DNA from: Candidatus Rokuibacteriota bacterium
Lineage (GTDB): Bacteria > Methylomirabilota > Methylomirabilia > Rokubacteriales > CSP1-6
Assembly: GCA_003220225.1 (NCBI GenBank)
Contig: QHRU01000059.1
Span: 53,054 to 117,053, forward strand
Reading direction: 5' to 3'
DNA: 64,000 nt
This document shows positions 16,063 through 25,025 of the stretch, piece by piece (position 1 is the first letter of the stretch; every line of letters starts with the position of its first letter). A program made the position numbers and the translations under genes. The notes beneath the pieces are model-generated. The model was given only the letters and a program-made list of their open reading frames with translations, searched no databases and was not told the origin of the DNA.

Positions 16063-17196
16063 CTATCGCTCGGTCCAGGGCAGGACGAGCGGCTTGATCT
16101 CGCGGAAGGCGCGCATGCTCTGGATGGCCTCGTTGATCCGGTCCAGCGGATAGCGCGTCGTCAGCATCGCCCCGAAGTCGTAACGCGAGGCCGTGCGGCG
16201 CACGAACTCGAGCGCCTTCCAGAACTGGCCGATGTCGGCGGACTGCACGCCGAGGACCGTCGCCTGCTTGCGCACGAAGAGCGCGGCCTGCACGGGCGTC
16301 AGCGGCCCGCCGAGCTGGCCGACGACGGCGTAGCGGCCGCCGGGTCTCAGGAAGTCGAGGCCCTCGGCGAACGCGTAGGGCGCGCCGGACAGCTCGAGGA
16401 CCACGTCGGCGCCGCGCGCGCCGGTCAGCTCTCGCACGCGCGCGAGGCGCATCTCGGCCGTGGGCAGCTCCTCGACCGATACCGTGGACGACGCGCCCCA
16501 GCGTCGCGCCAGCGCCAGCCGCTGCTCCGGCGCGCCGACGACGATGAGCTCGCTCACGCCGGCGTGGTTCGCCATCGCCGTCGCGAACAACCCGAGCGGG
16601 CCCGCGCCCTGGATCACCACGCGCTGGTGCGGCTCGATGCGGCCGAGGCGGTCGAAGGCGTGGACGACGGTCCGCAGCGCGCAGCTCGCCGCGGAGGCGA
16701 CGCCGTCCGGCACGTCGTCCGGGATGCGCACACGGCCCGAGGGCGGGAACACGTAGCAGTACTGCGCGAAGCCGCCGACGAGGTAGGGGAAGCGCTCGCA
16801 GTTGGTGCGCATGTACTGCTTCTTGCGCCGGCACAGCGTCGGCGTGTGCTGCACACGGCACTCGTGGCACTGGCCGCAGTACACGTGCGTCCACAGGAGG
16901 CGGTCGCCCTCCTTCAGCGGCTGGCCGATGGAATCCTCGCGCGGCCCCGCACCGAAGGCGACGACCGTGCCCATCATCTCGTGGCCGAGGACGATGGGCA
17001 GCTGCGCCGGCGCCAGCGCCTGGGTCATGCCGTCCCACTGGTGAACGTCCGAGCCGCAGATCGACGCGACGTCCACACGCACGAGCAGCGCGCCGGGCTC
17101 GAGCTCGTCCTCCCGCGGCACAGGCAGCTCGCGGATCTCGATCGGCTTGCCGTACTCGGCGACGACGGCGGCGCGCGCGGTCTTGGGCAGGCTCAT
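16063..17196 (-). CDS. Zinc-dependent alcohol dehydrogenase
   Basis: A 377-residue cytosolic medium-chain dehydrogenase. Catalytic zinc ligands are in SICGSDVHQWDG and LGHEMMG; the structural zinc site is CGQCHECRVQHTPTLC. The NAD-binding motif is VVIQGAGPLGLFATAMA. Resemblance is to threonine/sorbitol/formaldehyde dehydrogenases; the substrate is unknown. GGAGG lies before the ATG, and TATACT at 17228-17223 (minus) is a plausible -10. Confidence 0.9.
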   Translation of the reverse strand: MSLPKTARAAVVAEYGKPIEIRELPVPREDELEPGALLVRVDVASICGSDVHQWDGMTQALAPAQLPIVLGHEMMGTVVAFGAGPREDSIGQPLKEGDRLLWTHVYCGQCHECRVQHTPTLCRRKKQYMRTNCERFPYLVGGFAQYCYVFPPSGRVRIPDDVPDGVASAASCALRTVVHAFDRLGRIEPHQRVVIQGAGPLGLFATAMANHAGVSELIVVGAPEQRLALARRWGASSTVSVEELPTAEMRLARVRELTGARGADVVLELSGAPYAFAEGLDFLRPGGRYAVVGQLGGPLTPVQAALFVRKQATVLGVQSADIGQFWKALEFVRRTASRYDFGAMLTTRYPLDRINEAIQSMRAFREIKPLVLPWTER

Positions 17197-17241
17197 TGGC
17201 GCCAACCTCCTCTGCGGGCGGGAGTATAGCCCCTTGTGCCT

Positions 17242-17259
17242 TGTGACGCGGCTGTGACG
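17242..17259. promoter_or_regulatory. Heptamer direct repeat, candidate SARP operator
   Basis: TGTGACG occurs at 17242-17248 and 17253-17259, an 11-bp start-to-start period. This matches the spacing on which SARP/BTAD regulators bind. It lies 55 bp before the lipoprotein start. An almost identical pair lies before the gene at 22102. Confidence 0.6.
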
Positions 17260-17313
17260 CCCGGTGCGCGATGAATGGGGCGACGCTGCACGGCAGCGCA
17301 AGGAGGCAGAGCC

Positions 17314-18723
17314 ATGACGGGTGCACCGCGGCGGATCACCATGATCGTTCTCGTGCTTGCGGTCTGCGCGGGCCCTTGGGGCTGCGCGATCAAGCGGCCC
17401 CCGATGCTGCAGTCGCCCACGGACGAGGTCCGCGCTGAGCTCAAGACCATCGGGCTCCCGGTGGCTGGATTCGTTCCAGAGGCGCAGGTGGATGCGCCGA
17501 CGAGTGGAAAGGGGATGGGCGCTTTGAAGGGGGCGGGTTTCGGCTTGGCCGCGGGCGCCACTCCAGGGCTGGCCATCGCAAACGCTGTCGGCAAGGGCTG
17601 TGGCGGCGGGCGGGAGATCGGCGCCCTAGTCTGCGGCGCGGTCCTCGCATTCGGCCTGGGGGTGGCTGCGGCCGGAGGCACCGTCGGCGCGCTCGGCGGC
17701 ACGGTGTACGGCGCCGTGGTCGCGGAGTCGGGGTCCAAGATCGACGCGGCCGAGACCGAGCTGAAGAGCGCGGTCACCCAGTCCAACGTCCAGGCCACAC
17801 TTCGCGATCACGTGCTCCAGACCGTTCGCGATCGCAGCTCGCTGAATTTCGTCGCCGTGGACGACCATCAGACGAGCGCGGCGGGAGAACGGATCGACTA
17901 CGGGGCCCTGGTGAGCACGGACATCGATACCGTTCTCGAGGTCAGCGTGCCTCGCATCGGTCTGGTCGCTCAGTCTGGCATCAACCCGCCGGTCTCGCTG
18001 TTCATGACCGCGCGCGCGAGGCTGATTCGCACCGCCGACGGCGCCGAGATGTACGCGGAGAAGTTCGACTACCGCGGCGGCGCCGCGCACAAGTTCCTCG
18101 AATGGGCCGCCGATGAGGGCCAGGTGTTTCGCCAGGAAGTGGATCGTGGCGCACGGAGCCTGGCCGAGGACATCGTTCGGCTGCTCTTTCCCGCGGAGCC
18201 GGCACGCGACAGCACGCCGGCCGAGCCAAGCCCGGAGCCGCCGACGGCGCCGGCGGCTTCGACAGAACCGCCCGCAGCCGCGACGGCCTCATCGGATCCA
18301 CGAGGACCGACGTACGAAATGGTCGTCACGAGCAACAACGGCGAGCCCACGCTCGATCCGCGGCGGCTGGCGGTGCTCGGGACATGGCGCGGAACGTTCA
18401 AGCCGGGGGAGGGAAGTGGGAGGTATCCCGCGAGACTGCGGATCTTCGAGGAGAGTGGCGAGCTGCGCTGGGAACTGACGCGCAGCCACGAGGGTCGGGA
18501 TCTTGCCGGCTCCGGCGGCGTCTCGTTTGCGGGCACGCGGGTCATGCTGACCGGAACATTTCAGCCGAGCCCTGGCACCGCCTTCCAGCGCGTATGGACG
18601 GGCTCTCGGCCGATCGACGTCACCTACTCGCTCGACAACATCGGCGTGAGCCTCGTCGGCACGGGTCTCGGAGCCGACAACCGGATCGAGACGCTGGTCC
18701 TGGTGCGCGCGCTCGGCCAATGA
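17314..18723 (+). CDS. Multidomain lipoprotein with glycine-zipper segment, function unknown
   Basis: 469 residues. The N-terminus is a lipoprotein signal with lipobox GPWGC. Next comes a glycine-rich stretch (GAGFGLAAGA, LGVAAAGGTVGALGG), then a globular domain with DTVLEVSVPRIGLVAQSG and FDYRGGAAHKFLEWAADEG. A Pro/Ala-rich linker leads to a beta-rich C-terminal domain (LGTWRGTFKPGEG, RLRIFEESGELRWEL). The middle domain recalls uncharacterised envelope proteins. AAGGAGG at 17300-17306 sets the ATG at 17314. It converges on the SARP-type regulator and shares its candidate operator motif. Confidence 0.85.
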   Translation: MTGAPRRITMIVLVLAVCAGPWGCAIKRPPMLQSPTDEVRAELKTIGLPVAGFVPEAQVDAPTSGKGMGALKGAGFGLAAGATPGLAIANAVGKGCGGGREIGALVCGAVLAFGLGVAAAGGTVGALGGTVYGAVVAESGSKIDAAETELKSAVTQSNVQATLRDHVLQTVRDRSSLNFVAVDDHQTSAAGERIDYGALVSTDIDTVLEVSVPRIGLVAQSGINPPVSLFMTARARLIRTADGAEMYAEKFDYRGGAAHKFLEWAADEGQVFRQEVDRGARSLAEDIVRLLFPAEPARDSTPAEPSPEPPTAPAASTEPPAAATASSDPRGPTYEMVVTSNNGEPTLDPRRLAVLGTWRGTFKPGEGSGRYPARLRIFEESGELRWELTRSHEGRDLAGSGGVSFAGTRVMLTGTFQPSPGTAFQRVWTGSRPIDVTYSLDNIGVSLVGTGLGADNRIETLVLVRALGQ

Positions 18724-18750
18724 TCCCCTGGAGCGCCGTTCGGCTCTGGG

Positions 18751-21700
18751 TCAGCGGGCGAGCAGCGCGCGCTCCCGCTCGGCGTTCGCCAGCCAGCGCG
18801 TCATGTCGAGCCGGCGGAGCAAGGTGATCGCGGCGTCGAGGTGCTCGCCGGCCTCGCGGGGCTTGTCGCCGCGCCGGTGGAGGCCGCCGAGGCCGAGGTG
18901 ACAGTGAGCGACGAGCGGCTGCATGCCGAGCGCGGAGGCGAGCGCCAACCCGCGTCGGTACGCATCCTCGGCCCGTCCGGCGTCGGTCTGCGCGGCGACG
19001 TCGCCCATCAGGCGCAAGCCCCACGCCTGCCAGCCCTGCTCTGCGCGCTCGGCGGAAAGCTCCAGGGCCCGGCTCGCGGCGTGTCGGGCCTCGTCGATCC
19101 GTCCGGCGAGCAGACACGCCTCGCCGAGGAAGATCAGGACGGGGGCGGCGAGCGCCGACGCGATCGCGGCCGCCTGCTCCAGAAGGGAAATCGCGTCGCC
19201 GACGCGTCCGGCGAGCGTATAGGCCGGCCCCAGGATCGATGCGGAAATCGCCCAGAGGGCGGTGAAGTCGCGGCCCCGGCACAGCTCTGCGGCGCGCTCG
19301 GCGAAGACGATGGCGCCCTCGGCGTCGCCGCGGCGAAGGCGGACGAGACCGGCGCCGGAGCACGCGTGCACCAGCCAGTAGGCGCTGCCGGCCGTCTCCG
19401 CCATCGAGATCGCCTCGTCCGCGGCCGCCGTGGCGGCGGCGAACTCGCCGAGCTCAGCCAGGCACCACGCGAGAAACGTGCGCGAGTTGACGCACTGTTT
19501 GGAGTCGACGCCCCGGCGCTTCAGCTCCGTCTCGAGAGTCGTCACGTTGCGACCGAGCAGCTCGACGCCGCGACGGTAGTTCCCGACCCAGTGGCAGACC
19601 TGCGCGAGATAGAAGTTCGCTGACTCCTGGAGGTACGGATCCTCCAACGCCTCGGCGATGGCCAGGCCACGCTGCCCGGACTCGATCGCGCCGTGCGAGT
19701 CTCCGGAGAGGAAGAGCCCGTGAGCCCGGTAGATGAGGGCCCAGCCGAGCCGTGCACGATCCTCGATGGCCTCGGCCTGCGTTTGGGCCTCGCGAAGATG
19801 CTCCAGCATCCGTTCGGGCTCGCGGAGCGGGACGTACGACTGGCGAATCTCGAACCGGAGGTCGATGGTCCGCTCGGCGACCTCGCGAGAGGCCGGCAGG
19901 CGGCGGAGCGCCTCGAGCGCCTGCTCGAAGCACGCCAGCGCCTCTCGGTGCGCCGCGCGCGCCGCCGCGGCCATCCCGGCCTGGACCAGGTAACCGGCCG
20001 CGCGATCCCACGCGTCGCAGGCGTAGTGATGACGCCCGAGGGCCAGCGCATGCGGGGCGAGATCCGTGACGTACAGCGCTTCCATCGCCCGCGCGGTGGC
20101 CTCGTGCAGGCGCTTGCGGTACGGCGGCAGCAGGCGATCGCAGGTGACCGCCCGCGTCTGCTCGTGCGTGAAGTCGAGGCGTTCGCCCACGACGTGCAGG
20201 ATGCGGCGCGCGACCAGCTCTTCGACGCCTTCGGCGGTCTCCGTGGCGTGCAACCCGGCCGCGCGCTCCAGCAGCGCGAAGTCGCATTCGCGACCGATGA
20301 CGCTCGCCACGGCGGCCAGAAGCCGTCCCCGATCGCTGAGCCGATCCAGCCGTCCCGCGATGACCTCGCGGACGCGCGGGGGCGTGAAGATTTCCGCCGG
20401 CAGATCGTCCGCCTCGCGTTCCCGAAGCGCGAGCACCGTCTCGCGGACCATGAATGGGTTGCCCTCGCTCGCCCGCCAGATCCGTTCCCCGAGCCGATGC
20501 ACGAGCGCCTCCTCTGTCTTCGTGCTGACCAGCGCTCGCACCAGCGTGTGCGTCTCGACTTCGGACAGCGGCCGCAGGGTCAGGGAGAAGAAGCGCGGCT
20601 GACGGCCGAGCTGGGCGACCGTCCGTCGCAGCATCGGCGAATCCGCCATCTCCTCCACGCGCAGCGTTCCGACGACGAGGATCGGCAACTCGACGATCCT
20701 CCGCGCCAGGAACACGAGCAGTCTGAGGCTCATCTCGTCCGCCCAGTGGAGATCTTCGAGCACGATGAGTAGCGGCCCCGCCGACACGTGCTGGACGACA
20801 CGCGCCATCGCCTCGAAGAGACGGACGTAGTCTTCGCCCGCGGTGGGCTCGGGCTCCACCGGCCCCAACTCCGGAAAGAGGCGCGCAAGCTCGTGCCGCC
20901 ACGGGGCATCGAGATCCTCGATCAGGCCGGGAACGACGCGGCCGGCGCGCAACGCGTCCACCCAGGGGCCGAGCGGCAGGACTTCCTCGTTTTCGTGGGC
21001 GCGGCCGAGCAAGACCTGGCCCCCCGCGTTCGTCGCCTCGGAGATCAGCGCTTCCACCAGCCGCGTCTTGCCGACGCCGGCCTCGCCGTCGAGGATCCCG
21101 ATCGTCCCATGGCCCCGCGACGCGTCCGCCAGCCGCTGGCGAAGCGTCGCGTACTCCGCAACCCGTCCGACCAGGGCGGTGTCGGAGGTGAGGACGGGGG
21201 CGCCGAGGCGACGTGGCTCCACGTCGTCGCCGACGTGCGGCCGCGTCTGGAGGAGATCGCGATAGAGCTGCCTGGTCTCCGCCTCGGGCTCGACGCCGAG
21301 CTCGCGCTCGAGGACGCCGACGCAGGCTTGGTACTGGCGGAGCGCCGCGCCTCGCCGGTTCTGTCGCGCGTAGAGGCGCATCAGCGTCCGATGCACGGCC
21401 TCCTGGGCGGGCTCGAGCCCGAGCAGCCGTATCGCGGTCTGGACGGCGTGCTCCACGGCGTCGGTTCGCGCGTGGTGGGCAAGCAGCTTCGCGAGGCTCT
21501 CGATGGCCAGCTCCCGGAGTCGCTCTCGCTCGGCTCGAAGCCATTCCTCGAAGGGGGGCTCGGCGACGCTCATACCCTCGAGCAGGTCGCCGCGGTAGAG
21601 CGCCGCCGCCCGTTCCAGCGCTTCGGGGCTGGCCGCCGTCGCCAGCGCTTCGAACCGCGTGACGTCCACCTCGACCGCCGTCGGGCTGACGCCGACGTTG

Positions 21701-21969
21701 TCGCCCTCCTCGACGAGGCACGCAGCCGCGGCACGCGGCAAGGCCTGACGCAGCGTCACGAGGGCCTGCCGGAGACTGTGGCGCGCGCGCTCGTCGGACG
21801 CGTCGCCCCACAGAAGCGCCGCCAGCTTGTCGCGCGCGATCATCCGTCCGGGTTGGAGCGCGAGATAGGCGAGGAGCGCCTCGGACTTCTTGCGTGGAAA
21901 GGTGACGGCTGACCCGGAATCCAGCCGCGCCTCGAACGTGCCGAGGAGCGCGAGCCGCAGCACCGCCAT
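18751..21969 (-). CDS. SARP/BTAD-type transcriptional regulator with AAA ATPase and TPR domains
   Basis: 1072 residues. Residues 1-90 are an OmpR-like winged helix (LRLALLGTFEARLDSG, ALLAYLALQPG, LAALLWGDASDERAR). The bacterial transcriptional activator domain follows to about 245 (AALYRGDLLEGM, LERELGVEPEAET). A STAND-like ATPase has Walker A GEAGVGKTRL and Walker B LLIVLEDLHWADE. The C-terminal half is TPR-like helical repeats. Such proteins activate target promoters after sensing a signal through the ATPase/TPR part. The gene diverges from the EEP-hydrolase gene. A TAGAGT at 21990-21985 is a possible -10. Confidence 0.93.
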   Translation of the reverse strand: MAVLRLALLGTFEARLDSGSAVTFPRKKSEALLAYLALQPGRMIARDKLAALLWGDASDERARHSLRQALVTLRQALPRAAAACLVEEGDNVGVSPTAVEVDVTRFEALATAASPEALERAAALYRGDLLEGMSVAEPPFEEWLRAERERLRELAIESLAKLLAHHARTDAVEHAVQTAIRLLGLEPAQEAVHRTLMRLYARQNRRGAALRQYQACVGVLERELGVEPEAETRQLYRDLLQTRPHVGDDVEPRRLGAPVLTSDTALVGRVAEYATLRQRLADASRGHGTIGILDGEAGVGKTRLVEALISEATNAGGQVLLGRAHENEEVLPLGPWVDALRAGRVVPGLIEDLDAPWRHELARLFPELGPVEPEPTAGEDYVRLFEAMARVVQHVSAGPLLIVLEDLHWADEMSLRLLVFLARRIVELPILVVGTLRVEEMADSPMLRRTVAQLGRQPRFFSLTLRPLSEVETHTLVRALVSTKTEEALVHRLGERIWRASEGNPFMVRETVLALREREADDLPAEIFTPPRVREVIAGRLDRLSDRGRLLAAVASVIGRECDFALLERAAGLHATETAEGVEELVARRILHVVGERLDFTHEQTRAVTCDRLLPPYRKRLHEATARAMEALYVTDLAPHALALGRHHYACDAWDRAAGYLVQAGMAAAARAAHREALACFEQALEALRRLPASREVAERTIDLRFEIRQSYVPLREPERMLEHLREAQTQAEAIEDRARLGWALIYRAHGLFLSGDSHGAIESGQRGLAIAEALEDPYLQESANFYLAQVCHWVGNYRRGVELLGRNVTTLETELKRRGVDSKQCVNSRTFLAWCLAELGEFAAATAAADEAISMAETAGSAYWLVHACSGAGLVRLRRGDAEGAIVFAERAAELCRGRDFTALWAISASILGPAYTLAGRVGDAISLLEQAAAIASALAAPVLIFLGEACLLAGRIDEARHAASRALELSAERAEQGWQAWGLRLMGDVAAQTDAGRAEDAYRRGLALASALGMQPLVAHCHLGLGGLHRRGDKPREAGEHLDAAITLLRRLDMTRWLANAERERALLAR

Positions 21970-22018
21970 AGGTAAGTCTCGCCGACTCTAGCACACACCA
22001 CCTACGCGGAAACACCTC

Positions 22019-22036
22019 CGTGACGCTTCTGTGACG
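22019..22036. promoter_or_regulatory. Heptamer direct repeat, candidate SARP operator in the regulator's own divergent region
   Basis: CGTGACG at 22019-22025 and TGTGACG at 22030-22036 repeat with the same 11-bp period as the pair at 17242. The site lies 66 bp before the hydrolase start and 50 bp before the regulator start, so it could serve both genes. Confidence 0.6.
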
Positions 22037-22101
22037 TCGGCCGCGGTACCTCACTCGCGTATGACGCGCGGAGATCACATCCAACCACAAGGAGGAGAAC
22101 C

Positions 22102-23193
22102 ATGCGTTACTCGATGCTCGTGGCAACGGTCCTCGTGATGCTGATCTGTGGTCCGGTCGCGGCCGAGGAGCTCACGCCGTTCCGCGGCGAACGGACACTC
22201 ACGGTCATGACCCAGAACGTCTATCACGGCGTCAACGCCGAGCTATACGGCGTGGCGACCGCGACGGACTTCCGCGATCTCCTGATCAAGGTCGCGGCCG
22301 TCTTCAACGGCTACCACACCCGCAACTTTCCCGAGCGGGCGGCGGCGCTCGCCGCCGAGATCGAGGCCAGCCGGCCGGATCTGATCGGGCTTCAGGAGGC
22401 GGTCCTGGTCGGGACTCAGGCGCCGGCCGACGGCGCGGCCACCCCGGCCGGCACGGTCGCCCTCGATTATGTGCAGCTTCTCCTCGACGCGCTGGCCGCA
22501 CGTGGTCTCGCGTACGAGGTCATCGGCACGTCGTTCGGCTGGGACGCGGAGCTGCCCAGCGCGCTCGGCATCGACGTTCGCCATACCGATCGCGAGGTGA
22601 TTCTGGCCCGGAAGGATCTGAGCACCGCGGATCTCAAGGTGTCAAACGTCCAGGCGAGTCACTTCACGACGAACTGCGTGATCCCGACCCGGATCGGCAC
22701 CATCACCATCAAGCGGGGTTGGGTGTCGGCCGACATCAAGATCCGAGGCACGCGGGTTCGCGTGGTGAGCACCCACCTGGATGGCGACTGCCCGGACCCC
22801 GCGATCCAGACCGCGCAGTCGATGGAGCTCCTGCAAGCGGCCGGTGCGACGAACCTGCCGCTGGTATTCATCGGCGACTTCAACTCCGACCCCATCACGG
22901 GCTCGACCGCCGCGTATGGGACGCTGACGGCGGCCGGCTTCACGGACGCGTGGGGCGTGGCGGGTGTCGGTCCGGGGTTCACCTGCTGCCAGGAGAGCTT
23001 CCTGCTGAATCCCGGTTCGACGCTCAGCCGCCGGATCGATCTGGTTCTCGTCCGCGGCGACTTCGCGGTGCTCGGTATCGACGTCGCGGGCGACGAGTCG
23101 AGCGACCGCACGCCCTCCGGCCTCTGGCCGTCCGATCACGCGGGAGTCGTCGCGACGCTGCGGCTCCCGGATCCTGACGATGTCGTGAGGTAG
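22102..23193 (+). CDS. Secreted endonuclease/exonuclease/phosphatase-fold protein
   Basis: 363 residues with a signal peptide (MLVATVLVMLICGPVAAEE). EEP catalytic motifs occur in order: MTQNVYHG, DLIGLQEAV with the metal glutamate, STHLDGDC, the GDFNSDPI motif and the terminal SDHAGVVATL. The family hydrolyses phosphodiesters (DNases, sphingomyelinases, inositol phosphatases); the substrate here is unknown but extracytoplasmic. AAGGAGGAG precedes the ATG. Divergent from the SARP-type regulator. Confidence 0.92.
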   Translation: MRYSMLVATVLVMLICGPVAAEELTPFRGERTLTVMTQNVYHGVNAELYGVATATDFRDLLIKVAAVFNGYHTRNFPERAAALAAEIEASRPDLIGLQEAVLVGTQAPADGAATPAGTVALDYVQLLLDALAARGLAYEVIGTSFGWDAELPSALGIDVRHTDREVILARKDLSTADLKVSNVQASHFTTNCVIPTRIGTITIKRGWVSADIKIRGTRVRVVSTHLDGDCPDPAIQTAQSMELLQAAGATNLPLVFIGDFNSDPITGSTAAYGTLTAAGFTDAWGVAGVGPGFTCCQESFLLNPGSTLSRRIDLVLVRGDFAVLGIDVAGDESSDRTPSGLWPSDHAGVVATLRLPDPDDVVR

Positions 23194-23204
23194 AACGTGT
23201 CCGT

Positions 23205-23234
23205 CGCGGAGCCCGAAGTCATCCGGGCTCCGCG
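23205..23234. terminator. Strong hairpin between convergent genes
   Basis: CGCGGAGCCCG pairs perfectly with CGGGCTCCGCG (11 bp) around an 8-base loop. It lies between the stops of the EEP hydrolase (23193) and the dehydrogenase (23241), a standard place for a bidirectional terminator. No T-tract. Confidence 0.7.
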
Positions 23235-23240
23235 CGGCCG

Positions 23241-24173
23241 TCAGTCCAGGTTGAGGACCGCCTTGCCAGGGTAGCGGCGGGCCATGAGATCCTGCGCGAC
23301 CTGCGCGATCTCCTTCCACGGCCGCTCGACGCTGATGTGCGGCGTCAGCCGGCCGTCGGCGACGAGGTTCGCGAGCCGGCTCAGCCCGATGCCCGCGGGC
23401 TCCTGACTCAGCTCGGTGAAGAGATAGAAGCCGTAGAGCGTCGTGCGCCCGGCGACGAAGAAGTTGCGCACGTCGAAGGTCACCTCGCTGGTGGCGGACA
23501 CGCCGAAGTTCACGCACGTGCCGCCGCGCGCCAGCGCGCTCAGCGCCGTGCCCAGCGTGCGGCCGCCGACTGAATCCAGGATCAGGTCGTACTTCGGCGA
23601 CGCGGGGATCTCGTCGCCGACGGTGACGTCGTGGGCGCCGAGGGCGCGCAGCGCGGCGACCTGGTCGGCCCGCCGCGCGGTGGCGGTGACGTGGGCGCCG
23701 GCGAGTCGCGCGAGCTGAACCGCGAAGTCGCCGACTCCGCCCGTGGCGCCGGTGACGAGCACGCGGCGATCGAGCAGCAGTCCGCCCTTGGCGAGCGAGT
23801 AGAGCGCCGTGAGCCCGGCGACCGGAAACGTCGCGGCCTGGGAGAACGTCACCTTCTCCGGGAGCTCGGCGAGCGCGTGAGTCGGCACCGCGACGCGCTC
23901 GGCCCACGCGCCCTCGCCCAGCATCCCGACCACGCGCGCGCCGGCGCGCGGGCCCGAGCCGTCCGCGGCGGCGCGCTCGAGCTCGCCGGCGAGGTCCCAG
24001 CCCGGACGCCAGCCGGCGGCGGCCATGCCGGCGCGCCGGACCTCGCCGCGGTTGAGCGAGATCGCCCTCACGCGCACGATCGCCTCGCCACGGTCGGGGA
24101 CGGGGTCGGGCACGGGCTTGATCACGAGCCGGCCGGGAGCTTCGGGATCGACGACGACGGCACGGTTGGCCAC
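23241..24173 (-). CDS. Zinc-less medium-chain dehydrogenase (quinone oxidoreductase-like)
   Basis: A 310-residue NADPH-dependent MDR protein: GroES-like first domain (ISLNRGEVRRAGMAAAGWRP, GWDLAGELE), cofactor motif VLVTGATGGVGDFAVQLA, and LDSVGGRTLG. No zinc-ligand cysteines are present, as in quinone oxidoreductases and enoyl reductases. The start is a GTG backed by GGAGGTGA. It diverges from the SDR gene at 24237 across 63 bp. Confidence 0.9.
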   Translation of the reverse strand: MANRAVVVDPEAPGRLVIKPVPDPVPDRGEAIVRVRAISLNRGEVRRAGMAAAGWRPGWDLAGELERAAADGSGPRAGARVVGMLGEGAWAERVAVPTHALAELPEKVTFSQAATFPVAGLTALYSLAKGGLLLDRRVLVTGATGGVGDFAVQLARLAGAHVTATARRADQVAALRALGAHDVTVGDEIPASPKYDLILDSVGGRTLGTALSALARGGTCVNFGVSATSEVTFDVRNFFVAGRTTLYGFYLFTELSQEPAGIGLSRLANLVADGRLTPHISVERPWKEIAQVAQDLMARRYPGKAVLNLD

Positions 24174-24192
24174 GGGTCACCTCCGGCGGAAG

Positions 24193-24207
24193 AATATACG
24201 GTATCCT
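24193..24207. promoter_or_regulatory. Adjacent divergent -10 elements
   Basis: TATATT (24198-24193, minus) suits the dehydrogenase gene and TATCCT (24202-24207, plus) suits the SDR gene. They nearly touch, so the two genes are probably transcribed from one shared promoter region, each with a short leader. Confidence 0.4.
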
Positions 24208-24236
24208 CTCTCCCTCGGCACGCCAGGAGGATGACC

Positions 24237-25016
24237 ATGACTCTCGCCGACCGCGTCGCGATCGTCACCGGAGCAGGCAACGGCATCGGCAAGGCCACCG
24301 CGCTGGCGCTCGCGCGCGCGGGCGCCCATGTCGTCGCCGCCGACATCGACGCCGGGCTCGCCAAGGCCACCGCCGACGCCGTCTCGGGGCTCGGGCGGCG
24401 GGGCCTGGCGCTGGAGACCGACGTCGGCGACCTCGCCGCCATCGACGCGATGGTGAGGCGCGCGATGGCCACGTTCGAGCGGATCGACGTGCTCGTCAAC
24501 AACGCCGGCGTCACGCGGCGCGCCGACATCATGGACCTCACCGAGGCGGACTGGGACCGCATCATGCGCGTCAACGCCAAGGGCGTGTTCTTCTGCCTGC
24601 AGCGCGTGGCCCGCGAGATGATCCCGAAGAAGAGCGGCGTGATCGTCAACATCGCCTCGATCGCCGGCAAGGGCTACGCCGGCACGTCCAACGCGATCTA
24701 CGCCGCCAGCAAGGGCAGCGTGATCTCGCTCACGCGCACCGCCGCCCAGCAGCTCGCCCCGCACAACATCAACGTCAACGCCGTCTGTCCCGGCACCACG
24801 GTCACCGCGCTGTCGGAGGACAACGTCGCCACCCGCGCGCGCCAGGCGGGCGTCCCGGTCGAGGAGATGAAGCGCCGCCGCGACGCCGCCATTCCGCTCG
24901 GCCGTCCGAACGATCCCGAGGACGTCGCCGCGCTCGCCGTCTTCCTGGCGTCGCCCGGCGCGCGGAACATCACCGGCCAGTCCTTCAACGTCGACGGCGG
25001 CGTGATCTTCGACTGA
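24237..25016 (+). CDS. Short-chain dehydrogenase/reductase, classical
   Basis: 259 residues. Cofactor motif TGAGNGIGKATALALA, NNAGVT, catalytic Ser in NIASIAGKG and the intact Tyr/Lys in YAASKGS; the C-terminus ends in the usual ITGQSFNVDGG. Probably a 3-oxoacyl or secondary-alcohol reductase. ATG 24237 is chosen because AGGAGG at 24225-24230 is six bases before it; the ATG at 24231 would have no spacer. It starts a plus-strand run through 27369. Confidence 0.92.
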   Translation: MTLADRVAIVTGAGNGIGKATALALARAGAHVVAADIDAGLAKATADAVSGLGRRGLALETDVGDLAAIDAMVRRAMATFERIDVLVNNAGVTRRADIMDLTEADWDRIMRVNAKGVFFCLQRVAREMIPKKSGVIVNIASIAGKGYAGTSNAIYAASKGSVISLTRTAAQQLAPHNINVNAVCPGTTVTALSEDNVATRARQAGVPVEEMKRRRDAAIPLGRPNDPEDVAALAVFLASPGARNITGQSFNVDGGVIFD

Positions 25017-25025
25017 GAGGTCGCC

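Noticed and set aside
18841..20772. Plus-strand frames opposite the SARP-type regulator
   Set aside because: No recognisable domain and typical shadow composition; the minus frame encodes a complete three-domain regulator.
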